Assembly: GCF_012927745.1 (NCBI RefSeq)
Contig: NZ_JABBKX010000003.1
Coordinates: 1 to 64,000 of the forward strand
DNA length: 64,000 bases
Direction of reading: 5' to 3'
Source: Neoroseomonas marina
GTDB taxonomy: Bacteria; Pseudomonadota; Alphaproteobacteria; Acetobacterales; Acetobacteraceae
Within the stretch, counting starts at the first letter, position 1; the number at the start of each line of letters is the position of its first letter. Below are positions 57,151 to 64,000 of the stretch, in pieces. The position numbers and the translations under genes were made by a program. The notes under the pieces were generated by a model that saw only the letters and a list, made by a program, of their open reading frames with translations, was not told the origin of the DNA and made no database searches.

Positions 57151-58293
57151 TCAGGCGGCGAGGAACACCCCACCTTCCTCGCTCAGCGCCGCGAGGTGGT
57201 GGTCCATGTCGCCGAACATGTTCTCGATGACCGTCAGCCGCTTCAGGTAGTGGCCGCCGGCATACTCCATCGTCATGGCGATGCCGCCATGCATCTGCAC
57301 GGTCTGCTGGCCGACGAAACGGGCATTGCGGCCCACCTCGATCTTCACGGCCCGCATCTGGCGACGACGTTCGGCGGCATCCTTCTCGCCCGCCATCATC
57401 GCCGCCAGCATCGCCATGGAGCGCGCCTGCTCGAGGCAGACCATCATCTCCGCCGCGCGGTGCTGCAGCGACTGGAAGGAGCCGATCGGACGCCCGAACT
57501 GCTTGCGCGTCTTCAGGTAGTCGACCGTCAGGTCCTTCGCGGCCTCCATGCAGCCCACGGCCTCGGCCGCCAGCGCGGCCATGGTCTCGTCGGCCACCTG
57601 CTCGACCAGCGCGAGGCCGCCCTTGAGTTCGGCCTCCGCACCCACCTTCACGTTGTCGAAGGTGATGTCCGCCGCGCGCTGCCCATCCGAGGTGCCGAAG
57701 CCCCGCCGCGTCACGCCCTGCGCCGTCGCCGGCACCAGGAAGACGCCGATGCCGTCGCGGTCGCGCCGGCCGCCCGAGATGCGCGCGGTGACGATCAGCT
57801 GATCCGCCGTATCGCCATGCACGACGACGCCCTTGCGGCCGTCGATCACCCAGCCGGCGCCATCCTTCTTCGCCGTGGTCGCCACGTCGTTCAGGTCGAA
57901 GCGGGACTGCGGTTCGGTATGCGCGAAGGCGAGCAGCAGCTTGCCCTCCGCGATCTGCGGCACCATCGCCGCCCGTTGCTCCGCGGTCGCGCCATGGCGC
58001 AGGAAGCCGCCGCCCATGACGACGGTCGAGACGAAGGGCTCGAGCGTCAGCGACCGGCCCATCTGCTCCATGACGATCATGGTCTCGACGGTGCCATAGC
58101 CAAGGCCGCCATCCTCCTCGGCGAAGGGCATGCCGAGCAGGCCGAGCTCCGCATAGGCCGCCCAGACCTCGCGCGACCAGCCGGTCTCGGACTTGATGTA
58201 GCCCTTGCGCTGCTCGAAGCCGTACTTGTCCTTCAGCAGCTTCGCCAGGCTGTCCTGCAGAAGGCGCTGGTCGTCGGAAAGATCGAAATCCAT
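57151..58293 (-). CDS. Acyl-CoA dehydrogenase
   Basis: A 380-residue FAD enzyme that introduces a 2,3-double bond in an acyl-CoA. The N-terminal helical domain starts MDFDLSDDQRLLQDSLAKLL, the middle strand domain contains AFAHTEPQSRFD near 128, and the C-terminal domain has YLKTRKQFGRPIGSFQSLQH near 260 and the QMHGGIAMTMEY block near 342. The Glu usually acting as base is not obvious in the C-terminal GGIAMTMEYAGG segment, as in many members of this divergent subgroup. It begins 5 nt after the stop of another acyl-CoA dehydrogenase gene, and the two probably form a heteromer, as in steroid or aryl-CoA dehydrogenases. Confidence 0.9.
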   Translation of the reverse strand: MDFDLSDDQRLLQDSLAKLLKDKYGFEQRKGYIKSETGWSREVWAAYAELGLLGMPFAEEDGGLGYGTVETMIVMEQMGRSLTLEPFVSTVVMGGGFLRHGATAEQRAAMVPQIAEGKLLLAFAHTEPQSRFDLNDVATTAKKDGAGWVIDGRKGVVVHGDTADQLIVTARISGGRRDRDGIGVFLVPATAQGVTRRGFGTSDGQRAADITFDNVKVGAEAELKGGLALVEQVADETMAALAAEAVGCMEAAKDLTVDYLKTRKQFGRPIGSFQSLQHRAAEMMVCLEQARSMAMLAAMMAGEKDAAERRRQMRAVKIEVGRNARFVGQQTVQMHGGIAMTMEYAGGHYLKRLTVIENMFGDMDHHLAALSEEGGVFLAA

Positions 58294-58298
58294 GTGTC

Positions 58299-59507
58299 TC
58301 AGAGCCCCAGGAACGCTTTGGCCATGATGTTCTTCTGGATCTCGGTGGATCCGCCGTAGATGCTCTGCTTGCGCCAGTTGAAGTAGGTCGCCTGCGCGAG
58401 CGTCTGCCAATCCGCCGCCACGTCGGGCTCGTTGCGCCCATCGGCTTCCGGATCGTTCGGGGCCGCGAGGCCATAGGGCCCGGCCGCCATCACATAGAGT
58501 TCCGAGATCGCCTGCTGCAGCTCCGTCCCGCGGATCTTCAGCACCGAGGACGCCGGGTTCGGCTTGCGCTGGCTGAGCGCGCGGTTCTCGTCCGCGAGCA
58601 CGCGCAGCGTCGTCATCTCCAGCGCCTTGAGCTGCACCTCGACATCCGTCAGGCGCGAGCGGAAGCGCGGATCTTCCATCACCGGCCGCGCACCACCCGG
58701 GGCTTCCTTGGCGATCAGCTTCAGACGGCGGATGCGTTCCTTGGACGCACCCACGCGCGCCTGGCCGGTGCGCTCGTTGGACAGCAGGAACTTCGCGCAA
58801 TCCCAGCCGCGATTCTCCGTGCCGACCAGGTTCGCCACCGGCACCTTCACGTCGTCGAAGAAGACCTCGTTCACCTCATGCGCGCCGTCGATGGTGATGA
58901 TCGGCCGCACGGTGATGCCGGGCGTCTTCATGTCCACCAGGAGGAAGGAGATCCCTTCCTGCTGCTTCGCCGCCCCCGGATCGGAGCGCACCAGCAGGAA
59001 GATCCAGTCCGCGTGCTGCGCGAGCGTCGTCCAGGTCTTCTGGCCGTTGACGACGTAATGGTCACCTTCGCGCACCGCGCGCGTCTTGAGGCTGGCGAGG
59101 TCCGACCCCGCGCCGGGCTCCGAGAATCCCTGGCAGAACCACAGGTCGAGGCTCGCGAGCTTCGGCAGGAAGAACTTCTTCTGCTCCTCCGTCCCGAAGG
59201 CGATCAGCACCGGCCCGAGCATGTTGCAGTTGAAGCCCAGCGGCGATGGCGCCGGCGTCGACTGGATTTCCTCGCTCAGGATGAAGCGCTTGATCGCCGA
59301 CCAGGGCTGGCCGCCCCACTCGACGGGCCAGTGCGGCACCGCCCAGCCCTTCTCGTAGAGCCGCTTCTGCCAGTCCACCTGCATCGCCTTGGTGGGCGTG
59401 CGGCCGGAGGCCATGCGCTCGCGCGTCTCGGCCGGCAGGTTGGCGTCGATCCAGTCGCGCACTTCCTGGCGGAAGGCGCGTTCCTCTTCGGTGAAGCGGA
59501 GTTCCAT
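58299..59507 (-). CDS. Acyl-CoA dehydrogenase
   Basis: A 402-residue acyl-CoA dehydrogenase. FCQGFSEPGAGSDLASLKTR near 122 is the FAD and substrate motif, NGQKTWTTLAQHADWIFLLV near 153 is typical, and the C-terminal YFNWRKQSIYGGSTEIQKN near 374 carries the GGSTEIQ motif. The paired gene downstream has a different C-terminus; together they resemble the alpha2beta2 acyl-CoA dehydrogenase pairs used for bulky CoA esters. The upstream gene is the bifunctional hydratase/dehydrogenase, 25 nt away. Confidence 0.92.
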   Translation of the reverse strand: MELRFTEEERAFRQEVRDWIDANLPAETRERMASGRTPTKAMQVDWQKRLYEKGWAVPHWPVEWGGQPWSAIKRFILSEEIQSTPAPSPLGFNCNMLGPVLIAFGTEEQKKFFLPKLASLDLWFCQGFSEPGAGSDLASLKTRAVREGDHYVVNGQKTWTTLAQHADWIFLLVRSDPGAAKQQEGISFLLVDMKTPGITVRPIITIDGAHEVNEVFFDDVKVPVANLVGTENRGWDCAKFLLSNERTGQARVGASKERIRRLKLIAKEAPGGARPVMEDPRFRSRLTDVEVQLKALEMTTLRVLADENRALSQRKPNPASSVLKIRGTELQQAISELYVMAAGPYGLAAPNDPEADGRNEPDVAADWQTLAQATYFNWRKQSIYGGSTEIQKNIMAKAFLGL

Positions 59508-59532
59508 CCTCGTCTCTCCCGTTCGAACTCTG

Positions 59533-61602
59533 TCAGCGGCCCATGCCGGCGAAGGTCCCGCCTTCGGCCGCCAGCTTCTCGATCAGCGCCGTGGGCTTCA
59601 GGTTGGCGTCGTTCGTCGCCTCGGCGTACTTCGCGAGCTTGTCGCGCACCGTCTTCAGCCCCTGCGTATCGGCCCAGAACATCGGCCCGCCGCGGAAGGC
59701 CGGCCAACCGAAGCCGTTGATGAAGATCACGTCGATATCGATCGGCCGGTAGGCGACGCCTTCCTCGAGGATGCGCGCGCCCTCGTTCACCATCGGCAGC
59801 AGCATGCGGTCGAGGATCTCCTCGTCGGAGATCTTGCGCCGGCGCACCTGCATCTTCTCCGCGACCTCGAGGATGATCCGCTCCACCTCCGGGTCCGGCA
59901 GGCGGTTGCGCTTCTCGTCGTACATGTACCAGCCCTTGCCGGTCTTCTGCCCGAAGCGGCCCAGCGCCACCACGGCATCCGCGACCGGCGCCACCGTCCC
60001 GCGCGCCTTGCGCACCGCGGCCCCGATGTCGAGGCCGGCGAGGTCGCCCGTCGCGAGCGGCCCCATCGCCATGCCGTAGCCTTCCATCACCTTGTCGATG
60101 TCCTGCGGCAGGCAGCCTTCCAGCAGCAGCTTCTCGACCTGCGGCGTGCGCTTGCCGGTCATGCGGTTGCCGACGAAGCCGTCGCAGTTGCCCACCAGCA
60201 CCGGCAGCTTGCCGATGCGCTTGCCGAACTCCGTCGCGGTCGCGATCGTCGTCCAGGACGACTTCGCCCCGCGCACGTTCTCCAGCAGCCGCATCACATT
60301 GGCCGGCGAGAAGAAGTGCATCCCCACGACGAGTTCGGGACGCGTCGTCGCGGACGCGATCTCGTCGATCGACAGCGTGGAGGTGTTGGACGCCAGCACC
60401 ACGCCTGGCCGCGCTGCCTTGTCGAGCCGCGCGAAGACCTGTTTCTTGACCTCCATGTTCTCGAAGACCGCCTCGATCACGAGGTCGGCCTTCGCGACGG
60501 TGCCTTCGAAATCCGTGCTGCCGGTCAGCAGCGCCTTGCGCTTCTCGTATTCCGCCTGCGACAGGCGGCCGCTCGACACCGTGCGTTCCCAGTTGGCGTG
60601 GCAGCGCGCGAGCCCCTTCTGCAGCGCCTCCTCGCTCATCTCGACGATGGTCACCGGCACGCCGTTGTTGGCCGCGCTCATCGCGATGCCGCCGCCCATG
60701 GTGCCGCCACCGATCACCACCAGGCGCTCGACCGGCAGCGACTTCGCGTCTTCCGGCATGCCCGGGATGCGCAGCACCTCGCGCTCGCCGAAGAAGATGT
60801 GGCGCAGCGCCTTGGACTGCTCGCCTGCCACCAGGGTCGAGAACAGGTCCCGCTCCTTCTGCAGACCCTGGTCGAAGGGCATGGTGAAGGAGGCGCGCAC
60901 GGCCTCCGCGCAGCCCTTCGGGCTTTCCTGCCCGCGCGTGCGCTTGAGCAGCCCTGCGACGACCGCATCATAGGCCGCCGGGTCCTGCCCGCTGATCTTG
61001 TCGGTCCGATTGCGCGCCAGGGTGAATGTCTTGCCGACATTGGCCTTGGCCCAGGCCAACGCGCCGGCCTCGAGGTCGCCCTCGATGATCGCATCGATGA
61101 AGCCGAGCTTGTGCGCCTCGGTCGCCTTGATCGGGTCGCCGCTGACGATGATCTTCGCCGCCGCCTCGGGCCCGATCATGCGCGGCAGGCGCTGCGTGCC
61201 GCCTGCGCCGGGTACGAAGCCGCGCTTCACCTCCGGCAGTCCGACCTGGGCACCCGCCACCCCCACGCGCGCATGGCAGGCGAGCGCGAGTTCCAGTCCC
61301 CCGCCCAGCGCCGAGCCGTGGATCGCGGCGACGACGATGCCGGGAAAGCCCTCGATGGCGTCGAACACCTCGGTCAGCGAAGGAGGCTGCCGCGGCTTGC
61401 CGAATTCGGTCATCTCGGCCCCGGCGCAGAACATGCGGCCCGTGCCGATCAGCACCACCGCCTTCGCGCCGGCCGCCTTCGCCGCGTTCACGCCGGCGAG
61501 AAGGCCCGCGCGGATCTCCGTCCGCAGGGTGTTCACCGGCGGATTGTTCAGCCGCAGGACATGCACGTCGCCCTGGGCCACATGCTGGACGAAATCGGAC
61601 AC
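59533..61602 (-). CDS. Bifunctional enoyl-CoA hydratase/3-hydroxyacyl-CoA dehydrogenase (FadB/FadJ type)
   Basis: A 689-residue fatty-acid oxidation enzyme. Residues about 1-185 are enoyl-CoA hydratase/isomerase (AAIHGSALGGGLELALACHA near 94, then GLPEVKRGFVPGAGGTQRLP). From about residue 285 comes the NAD-binding dehydrogenase with VVIGGGTMGGGIAMSA; VVGMHFFSPANVMRLLE holds the catalytic His region, and two C-terminal helical domains follow. I choose GTG at 61602 over GTG at 61611: the Shine-Dalgarno GAGGGAG (61611-61617) then has an 8-nt spacing, whereas the earlier codon lies within it. No thiolase gene is next to it. Confidence 0.92.
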   Translation of the reverse strand: MSDFVQHVAQGDVHVLRLNNPPVNTLRTEIRAGLLAGVNAAKAAGAKAVVLIGTGRMFCAGAEMTEFGKPRQPPSLTEVFDAIEGFPGIVVAAIHGSALGGGLELALACHARVGVAGAQVGLPEVKRGFVPGAGGTQRLPRMIGPEAAAKIIVSGDPIKATEAHKLGFIDAIIEGDLEAGALAWAKANVGKTFTLARNRTDKISGQDPAAYDAVVAGLLKRTRGQESPKGCAEAVRASFTMPFDQGLQKERDLFSTLVAGEQSKALRHIFFGEREVLRIPGMPEDAKSLPVERLVVIGGGTMGGGIAMSAANNGVPVTIVEMSEEALQKGLARCHANWERTVSSGRLSQAEYEKRKALLTGSTDFEGTVAKADLVIEAVFENMEVKKQVFARLDKAARPGVVLASNTSTLSIDEIASATTRPELVVGMHFFSPANVMRLLENVRGAKSSWTTIATATEFGKRIGKLPVLVGNCDGFVGNRMTGKRTPQVEKLLLEGCLPQDIDKVMEGYGMAMGPLATGDLAGLDIGAAVRKARGTVAPVADAVVALGRFGQKTGKGWYMYDEKRNRLPDPEVERIILEVAEKMQVRRRKISDEEILDRMLLPMVNEGARILEEGVAYRPIDIDVIFINGFGWPAFRGGPMFWADTQGLKTVRDKLAKYAEATNDANLKPTALIEKLAAEGGTFAGMGR

Positions 61603-61762
61603 GGGCGTCACTCCCTCGAAACTGACTGCGGGCCTGCCCGGCCCTTGTTGAAGTTAAGTGTCCGGCAGAACCGGCCGGACGGCAAGCACGCCGCGGCCTG
61701 TTGCCCACGCGGCCCGCGCATGCTGCGCTGCGCCCCACGCAAGACCATCGGGAGCGAAATGC

Positions 61763-62548
61763 ATGTCCCTCTTTGACCTGACCGGCAAGGTCGCCATCGT
61801 CACCGGCGGCAGCCGCGGTATCGGCCGCGCCATCTGCGAACGCATGGCCGAACAGGGGGCGAAGGTCGTCGTCTCCTCCCGCAAGGTCGAGGCCTGCCAG
61901 GAAGTCGTGGACGCCATCAAGGCCAAGGGCGGCACCGCCATGGCCATCGCCTGCAACATCGGCCGCAAGAACGAATGCCAGGCGCTGGTGGACCAGACCA
62001 TCACGGCCTGGGGCCAGGTCGACGTCATGGTCTGCAACGCCGCGATCAACCCGCATTTCGGCCCGGCCGTGACGATGCCGGACGAGATCTTCGACAAGAT
62101 CATGGCGTCCAACATCAAGTCGAACCTCTGGCTCGCGCACATGACCGCGCCGGGCATGGCCGAGCGTGGCGGCGGGTCGATCATCATCGTCTCGTCGATC
62201 GGCGGCTTCCGCGGCTCGCCGGTGCTCGGTGCCTATGCCATCTCCAAGGCCGCCGACATGCAGCTCGTGCGCAACCTCGCCGTCGAATGGGGCCCGCGGA
62301 ACGTGCGCGCGAATGCCATCGCGCCGGGCCTGATCCGCACCGACTTCGCCCGCGCGCTGTGGGAGGATCCCGGCATCTACAAGAAGCGCACCAAGGACAC
62401 GCCGCTGAAGCGCATCGGCGAACCGGACGAGATCGCGGGCGCGGCCGTCTTCCTCGCCTCCGCAGCGGGGTCCTTCATGACCGGCCAGACCATCGTGATC
62501 GACGGCGGCGTGCTGGCCGGACCGCCCTCGCGCTCCGACGACGAGTGA
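61763..62548 (+). CDS. SDR family oxidoreductase
   Basis: A 261-residue short-chain dehydrogenase: TGGSRGIG at 15-22, Asn in CNAA near 93, Ser in IVSSIGGF and Tyr-Lys in YAISKAA. LWEDPGIYKKRTKDTPLKRIG near 205 is typical of a subgroup found beside fatty-acid and phytanoyl-type oxidation genes, and MTGQTIVIDGG ends the fold. GGGAGCG precedes the ATG at 61763. It is divergent from the bifunctional gene with a 160-nt gap, so the two probably share regulation. The substrate is unknown. Confidence 0.92.
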   Translation: MSLFDLTGKVAIVTGGSRGIGRAICERMAEQGAKVVVSSRKVEACQEVVDAIKAKGGTAMAIACNIGRKNECQALVDQTITAWGQVDVMVCNAAINPHFGPAVTMPDEIFDKIMASNIKSNLWLAHMTAPGMAERGGGSIIIVSSIGGFRGSPVLGAYAISKAADMQLVRNLAVEWGPRNVRANAIAPGLIRTDFARALWEDPGIYKKRTKDTPLKRIGEPDEIAGAAVFLASAAGSFMTGQTIVIDGGVLAGPPSRSDDE

Positions 62549-64000
62549 TCAGCGGAAGCCGAGCGGCTTGCCGGACTGGTCGTAGGTCTGCGAGGGGCCG
62601 CCGCGCTGGATCGGCGGCTTCACGCTGATGCCCTGACCCTCGCGCGGCGGCGCGGGGGGCTGCGCCGGCTGGCGCGGCGGCGTCACGGGCGGGCGCTGCG
62701 ACTGGGAGGCCTGTGACGGCCGGCTCAGGGGCGGTTCCGGATCCGCGGTGACGGGCGGCGGGGGCGGCGGCGGCGGCACGGCCGCGACGGGCGGGGCCGC
62801 CGGGGGCGTGGCAGGACGCTGCGGCGTCGCGGGCGTGGTCGCCGGGCGCTGGGGCTGCGCCGGCGGGGCGGGCGCGCTGGCTTGCGGCGGCGCAATGCCA
62901 CGGCCGGCGGCGAGCACCTCCTCCCGCATCCGATCGCGCGGCGGCAATCCGCTGTCGCGCGAATCCGCCGCATGGCGCGCGGCGATATCGAGGTAGGGCC
63001 GGAGCTCGGGCACGCCGCGCGCCTCGGTCTCGCGCCCGACCACCGCGGCCTCGGTCGCGAGCGTCGCGCGGTCGGCGGTGCGGCCCAGGTCCGCGACGAT
63101 CCGCGCATAGCCGTCGATGGCAAGTTCCCGTTCGACCCGCAGCCCCTCGGCCGCGCGGGCCCAGTTGGTGCGCATCTCGGGGCTGGCCTGGACCACGTCG
63201 GCGCCATCCAGCAGCGCCTGGAATCCGTCGAGCCTCCGCTGCGACAGCACGGCCGATCGCCCGAGCACCGCAGCCCCTTCCAACTGCGCCCGGATGCCTG
63301 CGCGTTCCTGCTCGAGCCGCGCGCGCTCGGCCGCCATCAGCCCGGCCTCGAGACGATCGAGGCCCTGGCGCAGGCGCGGATCGGCGCCTTCGCGCAGGGC
63401 GGCGATCTGGCGGCGGGCGTTCTCCGCCTCGGTTCCGCTGGCCCGGCTCTCTTCCTCGAAGGCGCGGTTCAGCGCCTCGGCGCGGCGCAGGCTGGTCGTG
63501 ACGTGGGAGGCGAGCACGACGCGGAAGCCGACCGAAGCCAGCCGCGTCGCCTGGCCGTCCGTCGCATCGAAGGGCGGTATCTCGATCCGCAGGGAGGATC
63601 GCAGCGAGGCCTCCGGCGTGCGGAAGTCGCCGCCCTTCACCACCACGCCGCCGGCCTGGCCGTGCAGCCGCCCGACGCGCACGGCGCGGAAGGGCTCGAG
63701 CACCATCTCCCCCACATTGCCGAGCATGTCGTGCAGACCGAGCGGATTGGGTTCCAGCATGCCCACGGGTTGCGCGCGGCCCGAGGCCGAGCGCGGCCCC
63801 TGGAACCAGGCATAGCGCCCGCTGCCCTCCGGCATCGGGAAGGTGCGGGCGAGGAAGTCGAGCTCGCTCACCGCGGCACCACCGCGCGCGGCGTATTCCC
63901 ATTCCTCCTCGGTCGGCAGGCGGACGAAGGCGGGGGTGCCGTCCGCCTGCGGCAACCGGGGCCGCGCATTGGCCATCAGCCAGGTCGTGTAGCGCTGCGT
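62549..64000 (-). CDS. Formylglycine-generating-enzyme-like protein with coiled and Pro-rich tail (5' end missing)
   Basis: The gene runs off the right edge; 484 codons are visible and the true start lies beyond 64000. The visible N-terminal part is the end of an FGE/SUMF1-like domain: TWLMANARPRLP, RLPTEEEWEYAARGG, then LGLHDMLGNVGEMV and KGGDFRTPE to VGFRVVL. In GNVGEMV the usual Trp is replaced by Gly, and no active-site Cys pair is seen, so it is more likely a non-catalytic or divergent member. About residues 160-340 are helical and coiled (RRAEALNRAFEEESRAS, RLEAGLMAAERARLEQERAG). The last 130 residues are Pro/Ala/Gln-rich. The domain order suggests an envelope-anchored regulator or scaffold. 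Confidence 0.75.
   Translation of the reverse strand, partial: TQRYTTWLMANARPRLPQADGTPAFVRLPTEEEWEYAARGGAAVSELDFLARTFPMPEGSGRYAWFQGPRSASGRAQPVGMLEPNPLGLHDMLGNVGEMVLEPFRAVRVGRLHGQAGGVVVKGGDFRTPEASLRSSLRIEIPPFDATDGQATRLASVGFRVVLASHVTTSLRRAEALNRAFEEESRASGTEAENARRQIAALREGADPRLRQGLDRLEAGLMAAERARLEQERAGIRAQLEGAAVLGRSAVLSQRRLDGFQALLDGADVVQASPEMRTNWARAAEGLRVERELAIDGYARIVADLGRTADRATLATEAAVVGRETEARGVPELRPYLDIAARHAADSRDSGLPPRDRMREEVLAAGRGIAPPQASAPAPPAQPQRPATTPATPQRPATPPAAPPVAAVPPPPPPPPVTADPEPPLSRPSQASQSQRPPVTPPRQPAQPPAPPREGQGISVKPPIQRGGPSQTYDQSGKPLGFR

Noticed and set aside
1..64000. tRNA, rRNA, CRISPR array, insertion sequence, prophage or plasmid origin
   Set aside because: Reading through both strands showed no cloverleaf-like unit, regularly spaced repeat series, transposase, integrase or replication gene.

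Overview
The window is a very GC-rich (about 70 % by eye), densely packed stretch of bacterial chromosome. It carries many solute-uptake systems (peptide ABC, Liv-type ABC, two TRAP systems, two TTT-type receptors) with matching catabolic enzymes. GTG/TTG starts and 4-nt ATGA overlaps are frequent. A dispersed repeat resembling one I know from alphaproteobacteria lies at the left end. Together these suggest an alphaproteobacterium of the Acetobacteraceae (Roseomonas-like); the assignment is inference, because no rRNA or other marker gene is present. I see no tRNA, rRNA, CRISPR array, transposase or phage gene.

Layout. 1-9.8 kb: a dispersed repeat, two tiny secreted Cys proteins, a RidA protein, a CHAP-domain secreted protein, cysteine dioxygenase, a cupin, a zinc alcohol dehydrogenase, an alpha/beta hydrolase, three small lipoproteins (two are tandem paralogues), an XpaC-like protein with an overlapping 52-residue membrane protein, a 3-hydroxyacyl-CoA dehydrogenase relative and a DUF3592-type membrane protein. 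9.8-16 kb (minus strand): a peptide/nickel-type ABC transporter operon (ATPase, ATPase, binding protein, permease, permease) whose last gene overlaps a metallophosphoesterase. 16.2-19.3 kb: a small repeat-bearing secreted protein, 4-hydroxyphenylpyruvate dioxygenase divergent from an Lrp/AsnC regulator with a visible candidate operator, and a TTT receptor.

19.4-30.4 kb (minus strand): the most striking block. Ten genes run head to tail with almost no spacing in the first eight: Liv-type binding protein, two permeases and two ATPases, then hydantoinase/oxoprolinase B and A, an isochorismatase-fold hydrolase lacking the usual cysteine, an RraA-like protein and an LLM flavin monooxygenase. It reads as one import-and-degrade unit for an unidentified compound, possibly a cyclic amide or N-heterocycle. 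30.5-34.1 kb: two glycosyltransferases, one fused to TPRs.

34.2-45.8 kb: two complete TRAP transporters (one minus, one plus) bracket two SDR dehydrogenases, an alpha/beta hydrolase and an acyl-CoA synthetase; a TTT receptor follows. 45.9-51.2 kb: a 1-Cys peroxiredoxin, an E1 alpha/beta dehydrogenase pair without E2/E3, and, divergently, an internally duplicated uncharacterised protein translationally coupled to a ThDP enzyme. 51.3-53.7 kb: two proline-rich envelope proteins, ribokinase and thioredoxin 2. 53.8-62.5 kb: an orphan molybdopterin hydroxylase large subunit, a ketopantoate-reductase-like protein, and a fatty-acid/acyl-CoA degradation set (two acyl-CoA dehydrogenases, a bifunctional hydratase/dehydrogenase, an SDR). 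The right edge cuts through a formylglycine-generating-enzyme-like protein with a long coiled and proline-rich tail.
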